Assembly: GCA_951813255.1 (NCBI GenBank)
Contig: OX638353.1
Span: 310,001 to 374,000 of the forward strand
Source of the DNA: an uncultured Dehalococcoidia bacterium
GTDB lineage: Bacteria > Chloroflexota > Dehalococcoidia > Lucifugimonadales > JAAXIE01
Direction: 5' to 3'
DNA: 64,000 nt
Part shown: piece after piece, positions 9,169 to 18,385 of the stretch
Layout of the letters: every line of letters starts with the position of its first letter
Position numbering within the stretch: position 1 is the first letter of the stretch
The notes under the pieces: generated by a model
Told to the model about the DNA's origin: nothing
What the model saw: the letters and a program-made list of their open reading frames with translations, nothing else
Database searches by the model: none
Translations under genes and position numbers: made by a program

Positions 9169-9831
9169 CTAGCTCGGTCTGCGATTGTCGGCCCCTCGCA
9201 GCCAAGTGTACAGCAGAGCAGCCACGGCAGCCCCCACTATAGGCCCGACCACGTAGACCCACTGGCTGCTCCAAGTCCAGCCCACTAGGGCTGGGCCTAT
9301 GGAGCGGGCAGGATTCATGGAGGCGCCAGCAATGGGCCCTGCGAAGGTGGACTCCAAAGCTACCGTAGCCCCGATGGCGATGGCTGCCAAGCCGCCCACA
9401 GCTCTCGCGTCAGTTGCCACTGCCATGATGACGAACATCAGGAAGAAGGTGAGCACCACCTCGAGCCCCAAGGCTTGGGCATCGCTGCCAGTGGGTAAAG
9501 TGGCTCCCATGTGGGCCACATTCCCCAGTAGCCCCAGCAGGGTAAGTCCGGCAGCGGCTGCGCCTGCCATCTGGGCGGACATGTAGAAGGGGACGTGCTT
9601 CCAGGGGAAGTCACGGGACAGAGCGAAGGCCAAGGTGACGGCGGGGTTGATGTGGGCTCCGGAGATGTGGCCTGTGGCGAATATCATGCTCGCCACAATC
9701 AGTCCGAAGGTGAGGCCAATGCCTAGGTGGGTGACCTGTCCGCCACTGAGGTCGTTGACCATGATGGCACCGGTGCCAGCAAATAAAAGGCCAAAGGTTC
9801 CGATAAATTCGGCAACACAGGCCTTTAGCAT
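9169..9831 (-). CDS. MIP-family aquaporin
   Basis: A 220-residue six-helix channel with both signature loops: HINPAVT in the first half and SMNPARS in the second, so the two half-helices that form the pore constriction are intact. The Arg after the second NPA (NPARS) is the selectivity-filter arginine. Length and the lack of a long periplasmic loop fit water-type channels (AqpZ/AqpM) better than glycerol facilitators, but the other filter residues were not assigned. It faces away from the AIM24 gene and its terminator to the right and is followed by the ABM-like gene. Confidence 0.92.
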   Translation of the reverse strand: MLKACVAEFIGTFGLLFAGTGAIMVNDLSGGQVTHLGIGLTFGLIVASMIFATGHISGAHINPAVTLAFALSRDFPWKHVPFYMSAQMAGAAAAGLTLLGLLGNVAHMGATLPTGSDAQALGLEVVLTFFLMFVIMAVATDARAVGGLAAIAIGATVALESTFAGPIAGASMNPARSIGPALVGWTWSSQWVYVVGPIVGAAVAALLYTWLRGADNRRPS

Positions 9832-9967
9832 CCGTAAGAAGCGGGGGAGCGTCCAGCTAGCAAGATATGCGCCCTAGTAATAGCAATCCAATCTGGATTA
9901 TAACCTAGGCATGTCGGAGTGTAGAATGGTTGGCGCCACGCTCCCGATGGTCTGACGTGGGACATAT

Positions 9968-10007
9968 AACAACGGGGAGGCCATCTGCAGATGGCCTCCC
10001 CGTTGTT
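9968..10007 (-). terminator. Perfect 20-bp-arm palindrome, terminator-like
   Basis: A perfect 40-bp palindrome with arms 9968-9987 and 9988-10007 and a GC-rich core of GGGGAGGCC. It lies 28 bp past the stop of the minus-strand AIM24 gene. On the minus strand it ends in GTTGTT followed by ATATG, which is a modest U-tract; on the plus strand it runs into TTTGGGGCTTT. It is most likely the AIM24 terminator and could work in both directions. Confidence 0.7.
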
Positions 10008-10035
10008 TGGGGCTTTCTATGGGCTGGGCAAATCC

Positions 10036-10725
10036 CTAGTCACCTTTGGTTTTGGGCAAGAATGGAACGAGGGTATCCGCAAGACTGGCTAGGTTGCGGG
10101 TCTGCACCCATACATGCCCGTTGCCCCTGAATTTCATCACGAGTCCCTCGCCCCCGGCAATCAGGGAGCGTACGCCGCCGACCTTGCCGATGGAGTAGTC
10201 TACATCCTCCGTGAACGCCACCAAATGGCCGGTGTCCACAACGAGTTCCTTGCCCGGGTGAACCACCACCTGCTTAATGGCCCCGTAGGAGTTGTAGAAC
10301 ACCGTGCCGGCGCCCTCGGTGGTGTAGGCCCTGATGAAGAAGAGGCTCTCGCCGCTGAACACACCGCGGAAGCCTTGGAACTTGGAGTCGGTCTGAACGT
10401 TCCCCGTACAGGCGAGGAAAGAGCCTGACTGTATGAAAAGATTACTTCCCGGATGTAGGTCGAAGGAACCGATATCGCCGGGTGCGCTGGGTGCTAGGCT
10501 CACCGTCCCACCGCTAGGCTCAGCAGTGAAGGTGTTCACGAAGAAAGACTCGCCGCCGATCATTCGCCTGAAACCGCCGAACAGGCCTCCTCCCCCGCCC
10601 CCTGTGTTCAACTCAACGCCTTCCTGCAGCACCATGGCGCCAGGCTCGGCCTTGATCTCCTCTCCCGGGTCTAGGTCCACTGTCAGCATGGCATAGCTTG
10701 GATTGTATTCGACTGTCGTCTTCAT
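10036..10725 (-). CDS. AIM24 family protein
   Basis: A 229-residue AIM24/TIGR00266-type protein. Typical traits are an early PGAMVLQEGVELNT segment, a glycine cluster GGGGGGLFGGFRRM, GGESFFVNTF, then ALLPSYGAI-like NSYGAIKQVVVHPG and VDTGHLVAF. The fold is a beta-sandwich related to tryptophan-RNA-attenuation-like proteins; bacterial members have no firm function, while the yeast namesake is mitochondrial. The ATG at 10725 has GGAGG 8 bases upstream; the frame extends to 10914 without support. It is the last gene before a strong palindromic terminator. Confidence 0.88.
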   Translation of the reverse strand: MKTTVEYNPSYAMLTVDLDPGEEIKAEPGAMVLQEGVELNTGGGGGGLFGGFRRMIGGESFFVNTFTAEPSGGTVSLAPSAPGDIGSFDLHPGSNLFIQSGSFLACTGNVQTDSKFQGFRGVFSGESLFFIRAYTTEGAGTVFYNSYGAIKQVVVHPGKELVVDTGHLVAFTEDVDYSIGKVGGVRSLIAGGEGLVMKFRGNGHVWVQTRNLASLADTLVPFLPKTKGD

Positions 10726-10992
10726 GATCCGTCCTCCCGCCTTCGAAGGGTCCTCTCCATTAAGCATATCACCAAACTTCCCCACTTCGAGGGAGGAATG
10801 TCCGCAGCAATGTGGCAATCGACCTATTACGGGGAACACTGCTAGCCGGGTAGGCGGTATTGGGACGAGGTGCATCCAAACTGCTTGACTTGCTGTGAGG
10901 CCCAAGCCCACCATGGATAAGCTCTGTGTGTATCGCAGTGGGAGGATGGCCGTTGTGACAGATCTTGCGGAAGCTACTCGCGGGGTTATGGT

Positions 10993-11406
10993 ATGAAAGC
11001 GTTGAAGAGGCCTTTTGCTCTACTGCTGGGCCTGATGGCCGTTGCCGTGCTGCTCCATTTCGTGTTCACTCCCTTTTATGAGGACATAGTCGATACCCTC
11101 TTCATCTGGCACATTCTCAACTGGTTCATGGCTGTTGGAATCATTCTCACGCTTGCAATCACTTGTGCTGGCAAGAGAAAAACAGGAAGCCAAGACAGGG
11201 ACGCCAACGACTACCTCTGTGTCACCGTGGCGTTCTATGCAGCGGCTGTGCTAGCTGTGCTTTTCTTCTGGAACTGGTTCGATGACCTGACCGCGGGCGA
11301 GGATGGGCAGAGCCAGACGCGTCGCAACTACTGGGTGGTGATTAACACCTTGTTCATTGTGCTTCTGGGGACCGTGAGCGCTCATTTATGGAAGAAGGCT
11401 TCTTAG
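10993..11406 (+). CDS. Small membrane protein, four predicted TM segments
   Basis: A 137-residue hydrophobic protein that I do not recognise. Transmembrane-like stretches lie near residues 8-26, 38-60, 76-94 and 112-130, separated by a charged loop KRKTGSQDRDAND and an acidic loop DDLTAGEDGQS. The gene is followed after 7 bp by another small membrane protein on the same strand, so the two probably form a transcript. No catalytic motif is visible. Confidence 0.6.
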   Translation: MKALKRPFALLLGLMAVAVLLHFVFTPFYEDIVDTLFIWHILNWFMAVGIILTLAITCAGKRKTGSQDRDANDYLCVTVAFYAAAVLAVLFFWNWFDDLTAGEDGQSQTRRNYWVVINTLFIVLLGTVSAHLWKKAS

Positions 11407-11413
11407 GATTGAG

Positions 11414-11788
11414 ATGACGGTATCTCGAAGAGTAGTTTTCGCATTGGCGGTCCTGCAGGTTATCGTTGCGGGATTCTTCGCGTTGGTAGGTTCCTTTGCG
11501 GACGGCGGGACCATGTGGGAGCGTCTGTTGCTGGTAGTTCTGCAACCCCTAGCTGCCCTAGGATTGCTGTTCTTGGTAACAGTGTCCCGGCCTGCTATAC
11601 CAGTGATTCTGGTAGCCGTCGCACTCCTTGCTGCAACCGTGGTCGCCGATGGCGCGTTGGCGTGGAACATCGCTCGGGGTGCGACAAAGGGAGACTGGGA
11701 ACTTCCGGTGGTTTGGGCACTAATCCCAGCAGTTGGACTCGTATACACGCTCGCTATGCTGAGGAGGCCCCAGGCAACTGCGAAATAG
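11414..11788 (+). CDS. Small membrane protein, four predicted TM segments
   Basis: A 124-residue protein with hydrophobic stretches near 5-25, 33-55, 59-80 and 93-115 and very few charged residues in between. It starts 7 bp after the previous small membrane protein and ends 35 bp from the convergent ABC permease. No family was recognised; a role as a partner of the preceding gene is a guess from spacing. Confidence 0.55.
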   Translation: MTVSRRVVFALAVLQVIVAGFFALVGSFADGGTMWERLLLVVLQPLAALGLLFLVTVSRPAIPVILVAVALLAATVVADGALAWNIARGATKGDWELPVVWALIPAVGLVYTLAMLRRPQATAK

Positions 11789-11822
11789 CCCGAAGCAACC
11801 CTGCCCGTCCGCTCGTACCCCG

Positions 11823-14800
11823 TTACTCGTAGCGCAGCGCCTGTGATGGAGCGACGGCGGCAGCTTGGCGGGACGGCAGGTACGTCGTTAATAGGGAGAA
11901 CACATAAGCCCCTACACAGACTACAACTACCTTGACCCATGGAATCGCCAGCGCAAAGGTCGGCTCATCGCTCTGCACGTCAGCCGCCACATTGACTGAT
12001 GTCAACAGCCCCAACGCCAAGCCCACCGCAATCCCCAGAATGGCGATGAACGACGACTCGGCTAGGAAATTCAGCTGCACCATTCCCCGAGAATAGCCGA
12101 TCGCCCGCATCACTCCGATCTCGTGACGTCTCTCCACCACGGCGCGGGCGCTGATCACCCCCAAGGCGGCTATGCCCACCACTAGCCCCAATGCCATAAA
12201 CCCAACCACTAGGTTGAAGAACGACCGTTGCTGCGCTTGTGCGTCGGCAATCGCTTCCTGAAGGTCCGTCGTCTGCAACCCGTGCTCAAAGAAAGCGGCC
12301 TCAATCGTCTCGTCCGCATCCTCAGCCCCAGGAACTGTGTTGAAGAAGAACTGGGTGGCGTCGATCTCCTCCGGCAGCACCGTAGCCAGCGTGTTGGAGG
12401 AGGCAAAGATGCCCGGCGGCAGTATCAAGCCCCCAGCAGAAGTGAACACATCGAGTACACCTATCACCGTTAATTCAAAGCTGGAATTGCTCTGCAGGTG
12501 ATGCACGGTGACTCGCACCGGCTCCATCACCTCGTTCTCGATGTACAGCCCTTCGACGCCTTCCAGCATGAACCCTTCGAACTCCTGCTGGAAGGCAAAG
12601 CCCGCGCGCGTCGGCACCAGTTGCGCATTGACTACCGCTAGCCCCGGCTCGTCCCTAAGTGCGTCCCAGACCCCTTGATGATCGATGCCCGACGCCGTCG
12701 TGTACTCTGCGGTCGCCAGGGAGAGCGGGAACCCGCTGCTTTCCACGAAATCGTTGTCCACCCCCGTCAGCACCGTGTCCATACTCTCTGCGTCTCGCGG
12801 GTTCGACAACTTTGCCGAGGCTTGGTAGTCACTGCGGAAAGTACCTACCTGGGGTTCCCCGTCGACCCTCTCCACGATGGACAGTTCGGGATGGGCCTTC
12901 ACCTGGGCCGATAGGTCCGTCAGAGGATTCAGGTCATTCCCTGCGAATGCCAGCACGTTGTAGTTGCCTGCAAACCGCTCCTGGTCCGCCCACAGCTTGT
13001 CGAACCCCTCCAGAAGTACGAGCATTACAACGACCGAGAAAATCACTACCGCGAACATGGCCACCGACAACCCGGTTCGGAACGCGAACCGTAGCGGATA
13101 CGCCGCCGCTGACTTGGCGATGGGAGCCAACGTGAGGCTCCGTCCGAACGTCGCCGACAGCAGCCGCAAAACCACTGGCGAGTTGTTCACGATGACCAGC
13201 ACTGCCCCAGCTACCAGCAGCGCCCCAGACACGAAGAAAATCGAGAAATCTTCATTCCACTGGTCCTTCAACTGGTCAGTAACGCTCGCCGGCAGCAACC
13301 ACCAGACCAGCAACACCAACCCCGTGCCGGTGAGCACCCATCGCTGACCCACACCCCTCCATCTCAGTATCAGTGCTATCCCCACCGGTATCAGGGAGAT
13401 CCCGATGCCAAAGCTCGTCAGGTGGTCAGCATTCCACCCTGATAGCAGCACCAAGACTCCCGCGATGATGACGAGCACGCCCCAAAGGAGAGTGCCACGC
13501 CCAGCCCGTCCTCCGCTCGGTTCCGGGATGTCCCGTATTGCACGCACAATGTTCAGCTTGCTGATGCGCCACGAAGCGAAGGCCACCGTCACAAAGGTGA
13601 TCACGCTGCCAAAGAAGAACGACACCAGCACCGATGTTGGCTCCACATGAGGCTTGAAGTCGAAATCGCCGTTCACTCCGGAGCTGAATATCCCGCCCAC
13701 TGCGACGACGATCAAGTACCCCAGCCCCACCCCTATCAGTGCGCCCACGAGCGCCGAGCCCATGCTGTAGATCGCACCCTCCGCGATGAACGTGCGCACT
13801 AGGTGTCGCCTCTGCATCCCCACCGCCCGGGCAATGCCCATCTCGGCTTTACGCTCCGCCGCCAGCATTGTGAATATGAGGAATATCAGGAGCAGGCCTA
13901 CTCCGATGGAGAAGAGACCGAAGGTGGTGAACAGAGAAACAAAGATGTTCCCGATCTCGTTCGCTATCTCCACCACCTGCTGCTTGACGCCGAATACCTC
14001 CAAGCCCGCTTCCTTCAGTGCTGGGAGGTTGCTGAACCGGTCCACCACTGCGTCCGTCAGGGCCTCGCCCTCGAAGGTATCGCCCTTGTTCGATATCAGG
14101 ATCGTGGAGATCAAGCCTGGCTTGTCCAGCAGTTCTTGCGCATGGGATAGGGAAGTCATCACGACAACGGTGGTCTGCGACTGCTTGTAGTACCAGCCGT
14201 CCACCACGGCCTTCACTCGCAGGTCAATAAGCTCGCCCGGACCCAAAGCCACGCTTATGACATCGCCCGCCTCGGTGTCCAGCGCGTCCGCGCCCTCGCT
14301 GTCTATGTACACCTCGTCCGGCGCGAGGGCACCTAAGTTGACAATGTTTCCCCGCTGGTCGGTCAGCGTTTCGAACCGCGCAGCGCTCTCCGGCTCCAAG
14401 CCTGTCAGCAGGGCGTCCACTTCGAACTGGCGAGAGTCCCGGTTTATAACGGAGGTGGACTGCGCCAGTACCGGCGTCACCCCGTCGATCAGGTCAGGGG
14501 CACCGTTGAGTTCCGGCGCTATGTCCTCATATACGGATTGGGAGAAGTATTCGGGCAGGGCTTGGTTTTCCCATAGGGGTGAGTCCTCATCAAACCGTAC
14601 CGTCTCATCCAGCGACCTCAGGCTGTCGGTGGCGTTGACCTTAATGCTCTGAGTCATCGAGTCGCCGGTGGTGAAGGCGCTGGAGATGATGGCTGTTGCC
14701 AGCATCAAGCCCACTACGATCAGGATGCCCCGCATGGGGCGCCTGATTACGTTGCGCAGCGCCATGCGTACCAGAACGTTGTCGCGGATTAGCACGTAGA

Positions 14801-14882
14801 GGAGGACCGCCACCATGATGGCGAATGCGATGGCCAGCGCGGTGACGATGTCGCTTATGGGCGTCCCGAACAGCTCGTCCAT
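11823..14882 (-). CDS. ABC transporter permease with two FtsX/MacB domains
   Basis: A 1019-residue permease. An N-terminal membrane helix (about 10-30) and a second anchor near 48-68 are followed by a large extracytoplasmic region with TTGDSMTQSIKVNATDSL, then an FtsX core with three TM helices (about 315-440, including AERKAEMGIARAVGMQRRHL). A second copy follows: four central helices, a second extracytoplasmic region and a C-terminal FtsX domain with RRHEIGVMRAIGYSRGMVQ. This is the MacB/LolCE superfamily architecture in duplicated form; such systems move lipoproteins, peptides or other envelope molecules rather than import nutrients. It starts one base after the stop of its ATPase, so the two are one operon. 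Confidence 0.9.
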   Translation of the reverse strand: MDELFGTPISDIVTALAIAFAIMVAVLLYVLIRDNVLVRMALRNVIRRPMRGILIVVGLMLATAIISSAFTTGDSMTQSIKVNATDSLRSLDETVRFDEDSPLWENQALPEYFSQSVYEDIAPELNGAPDLIDGVTPVLAQSTSVINRDSRQFEVDALLTGLEPESAARFETLTDQRGNIVNLGALAPDEVYIDSEGADALDTEAGDVISVALGPGELIDLRVKAVVDGWYYKQSQTTVVVMTSLSHAQELLDKPGLISTILISNKGDTFEGEALTDAVVDRFSNLPALKEAGLEVFGVKQQVVEIANEIGNIFVSLFTTFGLFSIGVGLLLIFLIFTMLAAERKAEMGIARAVGMQRRHLVRTFIAEGAIYSMGSALVGALIGVGLGYLIVVAVGGIFSSGVNGDFDFKPHVEPTSVLVSFFFGSVITFVTVAFASWRISKLNIVRAIRDIPEPSGGRAGRGTLLWGVLVIIAGVLVLLSGWNADHLTSFGIGISLIPVGIALILRWRGVGQRWVLTGTGLVLLVWWLLPASVTDQLKDQWNEDFSIFFVSGALLVAGAVLVIVNNSPVVLRLLSATFGRSLTLAPIAKSAAAYPLRFAFRTGLSVAMFAVVIFSVVVMLVLLEGFDKLWADQERFAGNYNVLAFAGNDLNPLTDLSAQVKAHPELSIVERVDGEPQVGTFRSDYQASAKLSNPRDAESMDTVLTGVDNDFVESSGFPLSLATAEYTTASGIDHQGVWDALRDEPGLAVVNAQLVPTRAGFAFQQEFEGFMLEGVEGLYIENEVMEPVRVTVHHLQSNSSFELTVIGVLDVFTSAGGLILPPGIFASSNTLATVLPEEIDATQFFFNTVPGAEDADETIEAAFFEHGLQTTDLQEAIADAQAQQRSFFNLVVGFMALGLVVGIAALGVISARAVVERRHEIGVMRAIGYSRGMVQLNFLAESSFIAILGIAVGLALGLLTSVNVAADVQSDEPTFALAIPWVKVVVVCVGAYVFSLLTTYLPSRQAAAVAPSQALRYE

Positions 14883-15590
14883 CTACTTACCGTTCGGGCC
14901 TGATTGGGCTGAGACCCGTGCGTCGCTGATGATGTGGCCGTCCTGCATGCGTATGATGCGATGAGCCCTAGCGGCGACATCATCGGAGTGGGTGACTATG
15001 ACGAAGGTGTGGCCGCTTTCCCGGTTCAGCAGGCTGAGCAGGTCCATGATGGCCGTGGAGTTTTCGGTGTCCAGGTTGCCGGTGGGCTCGTCGGCCCAGA
15101 CGATTTCGGGCTCGTTGACCAGAGCGCGGGCGATGGCTACGCGCTGCTGCTGTCCGCCGGAAAGCTCTGAGGGGTAGTGGGTACGCCACTCGGCTAGCCC
15201 TACCATTTCGATGGCCGTCTCGGCCTGCTCCTTTGCTTGACTGGCCTTGGTGCGGGAGACTAGGAGAGGCATCTCCACGTTTTCCAGGACCGTGAGGACG
15301 GGCAGCAGGTTGAAGGACTGGAAGACGTAGCCCATGCGGGTGGCGCGGTAGCGGGTTTTCTCGTTGTCCTTCATGCGGACCAGGTCGGCCCCCCCGATGC
15401 TGATGCTGCCGGAGTCGATTTCGTCGAGGCCGGAGAGGCAGTTAAGGAGGGTGGTCTTGCCGCAACCACTGGGGCCCATGATGGCGACCATTTCACCACG
15501 TGTTACCTGCAGGTCGACGCCCCTGAGGGCGGCGACTTTGACCCGGCCGGAGTCATAGGTCTTGTAGACCGCCTCTGCCTCGATGATCAC
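14883..15590 (-). CDS. ABC transporter ATP-binding protein, MacB/LolD type
   Basis: ATPase partner of the adjacent FtsX permease. It has Walker [12 protein letters not shown], the Q-loop region [13 protein letters not shown], signature [15 protein letters not shown] and Walker [13 protein letters not shown], with the H-switch VTHS. The GTG at 15590 gives the normal family start [14 protein letters not shown]; a TTG at 15650 would add about 20 low-complexity residues. The ribosome binding site for either is weak. Upstream, at about 150 bp, begins one of the modular repeat arrays, which is therefore placed to affect this operon. Confidence 0.93.
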   Translation of the reverse strand: MIIEAEAVYKTYDSGRVKVAALRGVDLQVTRGEMVAIMGPSGCGKTTLLNCLSGLDEIDSGSISIGGADLVRMKDNEKTRYRATRMGYVFQSFNLLPVLTVLENVEMPLLVSRTKASQAKEQAETAIEMVGLAEWRTHYPSELSGGQQQRVAIARALVNEPEIVWADEPTGNLDTENSTAIMDLLSLLNRESGHTFVIVTHSDDVAARAHRIIRMQDGHIISDARVSAQSGPNGK

Positions 15591-15743
15591 GCCTGCGCAG
15601 CTTCCGCCCAATTCGTGCCCTCCGGTCGCGGTAGTCTTGTGCGGCTGCAATAGTACACTTCCAGCGCGCTGGCTCTCTATGTAAATTCCGTGCGTAAAAA
15701 GTTGAAATTCTGGGGAGATTGTTGGCGGGGTCTGGGGGTGAGA

Positions 15744-15900
15744 AATGTCACAATGTCACAGTGTTTATAGCTAAAATCGCGTTTTTGTAGCTGAAAAGTG
15801 TGACATTGTGACATTTCCCCTAGCTGGCCAGATACGGGCAGGGTGTGACATTTGTGACATTTTCATAGCTGACCAGAGTGTCACAGTGTGACATTTTTGA
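15744..15900. repeat. Modular repeat array A (TGTCACA doublets plus TAGCTG modules)
   Basis: Non-coding array upstream of the ABC operon. TGTCACA occurs at 15746 and 15754, its complement TGTGACA at 15799, 15807, 15844 and 15853, and an inverted pair at 15879 and 15887, always at 8-9 bp spacing within a pair. Between pairs lie TAGCTG modules at 15788, 15821 and 15866; the middle one continues as TAGCTGGCCAGATA, the reverse of TATCTG-N2-CAGCTA. The first 30 bp closely match array B1 at 56.45 kb. Open frames across it are by-products of the repeats. Confidence 0.85.
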
Positions 15901-15927
15901 CAGGCTCTTTTGGAGGTGGATTTGGGC

Positions 15928-15980
15928 TCCTTCGACTTGGCTCAGGACAGGCCCTTCGACTTGGCTCAGGACGAACGGGG
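15928..15980. repeat. Tandem pair of dispersed CTTCGACTTGGCTCAGGAC repeats
   Basis: Two adjacent copies of CCTTCGACTTGGCTCAGG, at about 15929 and 15953, the second continuing into ACGAACGGGG. This type of short intergenic repeat is widespread in environmental bacterial genomes. A third copy, split by an inserted hairpin, lies at 19.34-19.43 kb. From here to the thioredoxin gene at 16311 I see no gene, only unremarkable sequence. Confidence 0.75.
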
Positions 15981-16310
15981 AGCGAATGGCGAGTTGGGGG
16001 GTGCTGAAGGATGTGTGTGTTGTATACATCATGGGGGGCCTTGATGGGAGAGTTCGATGCGGGGCGGGGGCTCTCAGACCGGGTCTCATTTGACATCCTA
16101 CCCCGAATCCGGGGCTGGTCGCCTTGGATTGCCGGCGTCCGGGTGGTGGCCAGAGGGCCGGGGGCGATGGTTTGATGATGGAGCATGAGGGACGGGGGGC
16201 GCAAGCGGTTTCTGTCATGCCTGTTGACTACTTGCTAAAGGGGGACTCAAGGGGGCCGGCAAAGGTCACTGCTGGTTCCACTTCACTCCACTTGGCTTCA
16301 CTCCGTCTCC

Positions 16311-16928
16311 TCACTCCATCTGCTTGGTCTGGCCCCGCAGGAAAATCCGCAAGGCGCCTTGATTGGCGAGCCCGTGGAGGGTGGTGGCCAGCCTGCCGTC
16401 GCGGTCGATGAAGTAGGTGCTGGGGACGGCGCGCAGGCGGTAGGCGCGAGCGACGTCGCCGGTGGTGTCCAGGGCCAGCGGGTAGGTGACGCCCACCTGC
16501 TGGGCGAACCTGCTGGCCTCGGACTCGGTGTCGTCCACGGCGATGCCCACGAACACGACGCCTTGGTCTTGGTGTTCTTCCCAAGCCTTCTGGAAGTCGG
16601 GCATCTCCTGACGGCAAGGCCCGCACCAGGAGGCCCAGAAGTTGAGAACGACCACCTGTCCTTGGAGGGGTGCGAGGCTGACTTCGTTGCCGTCCAAGCC
16701 TTCGAGGGCGAATGCCGGGGCTGGTTCGCCTATTTCGAGAGGCGGGAGGTCGCTGGAGAAGGCGGAGGGTGCGAGGGTGGGAGAGGGTGTGGGGGTTGGA
16801 ACTGGCGGTGGAGTGGCTGTCTGGGCAGGCACGGGCGTGGCGATGGAAGTCGGAGTGATTGGTTGCTGGTTGCAGGCTAGGGATAGGGCTAGGGAGAGCG
16901 CGAGGACGAGAGGGAGGATGGGGGTCAT
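16311..16928 (-). CDS. TlpA/ResA-like thioredoxin, probable lipoprotein
   Basis: A 205-residue exported thiol-disulfide protein. A hydrophobic leader ends in SLAC (Cys19), a plausible though weak lipobox, then a Pro/Thr-rich linker (about 22-55) leads to a TlpA domain. That domain has FALEGLDGNEV, the active site FWASWCGPC (Cys102 and Cys105), a helix with RQEMPDF, and the cis-Pro loop AVPSTYFID. Such proteins reduce or carry electrons to extracytoplasmic thiols, for example in cytochrome c maturation; no cytochrome genes are nearby. Neighbouring sequences on both sides are non-coding. Confidence 0.88.
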   Translation of the reverse strand: MTPILPLVLALSLALSLACNQQPITPTSIATPVPAQTATPPPVPTPTPSPTLAPSAFSSDLPPLEIGEPAPAFALEGLDGNEVSLAPLQGQVVVLNFWASWCGPCRQEMPDFQKAWEEHQDQGVVFVGIAVDDTESEASRFAQQVGVTYPLALDTTGDVARAYRLRAVPSTYFIDRDGRLATTLHGLANQGALRIFLRGQTKQME

Positions 16929-17062
16929 GGTGTGGGGAGTGTAACAAATTTAGCTAGGTACGGAAGCCGGGAGTCATGTCGATGCGATGATATCCAAGCC
17001 ATGACATTGTGTGGTTGTGCTATGCGCTATACTCGCCGTACTCTTTCTTGTGCTTCTATGGC

Positions 17063-17740
17063 ATGTCCCAGATCATCAAACGAATCGTCAGCTTAGCTAA
17101 CTCGCGCAGAAATCAAGAGCGATGCATCGCCGGTAAGGAACTATTGGAAGGCGGTACGTTCGGTGGCTGGGTCCGCCCTGTAAGTTCACGCCCCAGTGAA
17201 GAGGTTTCCTCACAGGAGCGACAGTACGAAGGAGGAGGTGAGCCTCAGTTGCTCGATATCATTGATGTGCCTTTGCTGCGAGCCAATCCCATGTACTACC
17301 AGGAGGAGAACTGGCTTTTGGACTCTAGCCAGCGTTGGAAGAAGGTCGGGCAAATGGACTCCGATACGTTGGTCAAGCTGGTTGATCCTGTGGATGCTCT
17401 TTGGATTGATGGGGAGTCTTCCGGTGCTGGGAGGAATGACAGGGTTGCCTTTAGCGAAGCCGGACTGCTTGGTAGCTCGCTATACCTGATTCAAGTAAAC
17501 TCGCTAAGGGTAACGGTACTTCCTCCTAATCGGGACGAGGGATTACCTGTCCTGCGCGGGCATTTCCGGCACAACGGAACTGACTATTCGCTGCGCATCA
17601 CGGACCCCGAGAGCGAAAGAGGCGCCGCTGATCTGGACCCGGGGGACTACGAGGTTGGCACCAGATTCCTCACCGTCAGCCTTGGAGGACCTTTTCAGGG
17701 TTACAGCTACAAGCTGATCGCAAACATTATCAGGCCATGA
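17063..17740 (+). CDS. Dual-OB-domain-like protein, first gene of a DUF488 operon
   Basis: A 225-residue protein. The N-terminal IVSLANSRRNQERCIAGKEL, then GWVRPVSSRPSEEVS, LLDIIDVPLL, YQEENWLLD and LWIDGESSGAGRNDRV match what I recall of the dual-OB (DuOB) domain, two predicted OB folds found beside DUF488 genes. No catalytic site is evident, so a nucleic-acid or ligand-binding role is inferred from fold only. The ATG at 17063 precedes the conserved core; the frame is open back to 17009, and neither start has a strong ribosome binding site. It ends 12 bp before the first DUF488 gene. Confidence 0.7.
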   Translation: MSQIIKRIVSLANSRRNQERCIAGKELLEGGTFGGWVRPVSSRPSEEVSSQERQYEGGGEPQLLDIIDVPLLRANPMYYQEENWLLDSSQRWKKVGQMDSDTLVKLVDPVDALWIDGESSGAGRNDRVAFSEAGLLGSSLYLIQVNSLRVTVLPPNRDEGLPVLRGHFRHNGTDYSLRITDPESERGAADLDPGDYEVGTRFLTVSLGGPFQGYSYKLIANIIRP

Positions 17741-17752
17741 CGAGGGAGCATC

Positions 17753-18385
17753 TTGGGCGCGACTGAATATCCTGTGTTTACTATCGGACATTCAAACCAT
17801 CCGCCGGAGGCGTTCTTAGGTCTACTGCGGCAACATAGTGTCTCCGAAGTCGTGGACGTGCGCTCGTCTCCGTATAGCCGATATGCTTCCCAGTTCAATC
17901 ATGATGTGCTGGAGAACATATTGCGGAAAGCGGGTATAGATTTCGAGCCGCAAGGCGGAGTTCTCGGAGGAAGGCCGGCAGAGGCTTCCTGCTACGATGC
18001 CGATGGTCGCGTTAGATACGACTTGGTGTCGGAGATGGACTGGTTCGACGACGGTATTCGGTTTCTTATGCATCGGGCCGATGAACGGCAAATCGTGCTG
18101 ATGTGCACCGAGAAAGAGCCCTTGGAGTGTCACCGGACTCTGCTTGTAGCTAGGGCGCTTGTGGAGAGGGGTGTGGATGTGGAGCACATCCTGGCGGATG
18201 GGTCTCGGGAGGGACACGACGCTGCAATGGGCAGACTTATGGAAGCGTTCAAGCTGCCTCATGACGGGGATATGTTTTGGTCGCGAACAGATGTGATTAA
18301 CGAGGCCATTTCCCGGCAATCCAAGAAGATCGCCTATGTCGGATCCAAGCCCGCTGCCGACTATGACCACATTGGCGCATTTTGA
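17753..18385 (+). CDS. DUF488 family protein (long form)
   Basis: A 210-residue DUF488 protein. The family core is complete: FTIGHSNHPPEAFLGLL at the N-terminus, VVDVRSSPYSRYASQFN after the first strand-helix pair, and LMCTEKEPLECHRTLLVAR with the conserved Cys/Glu and CHR. These conserved polar residues suggest an enzyme, but no reaction is established. The TTG start at 17753 is supported by GGGAG 7 bases upstream. A C-terminal extension of about 50 residues follows the core. It overlaps the next DUF488 gene by four bases (TTGA), implying translational coupling. Confidence 0.9.
   Translation: MGATEYPVFTIGHSNHPPEAFLGLLRQHSVSEVVDVRSSPYSRYASQFNHDVLENILRKAGIDFEPQGGVLGGRPAEASCYDADGRVRYDLVSEMDWFDDGIRFLMHRADERQIVLMCTEKEPLECHRTLLVARALVERGVDVEHILADGSREGHDAAMGRLMEAFKLPHDGDMFWSRTDVINEAISRQSKKIAYVGSKPAADYDHIGAF

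Noticed and set aside
15744-15900. CRISPR-like array
   Set aside because: Repeat words are only 6-7 bases, occur in both orientations and have no spacers of uniform length; no cas gene is present.
15820-16218. 132-aa minus-strand open frame over array A and the CTTCGAC repeats
   Set aside because: It is composed of repeat translations (VLSQVEG twice) and has no ribosome binding site.
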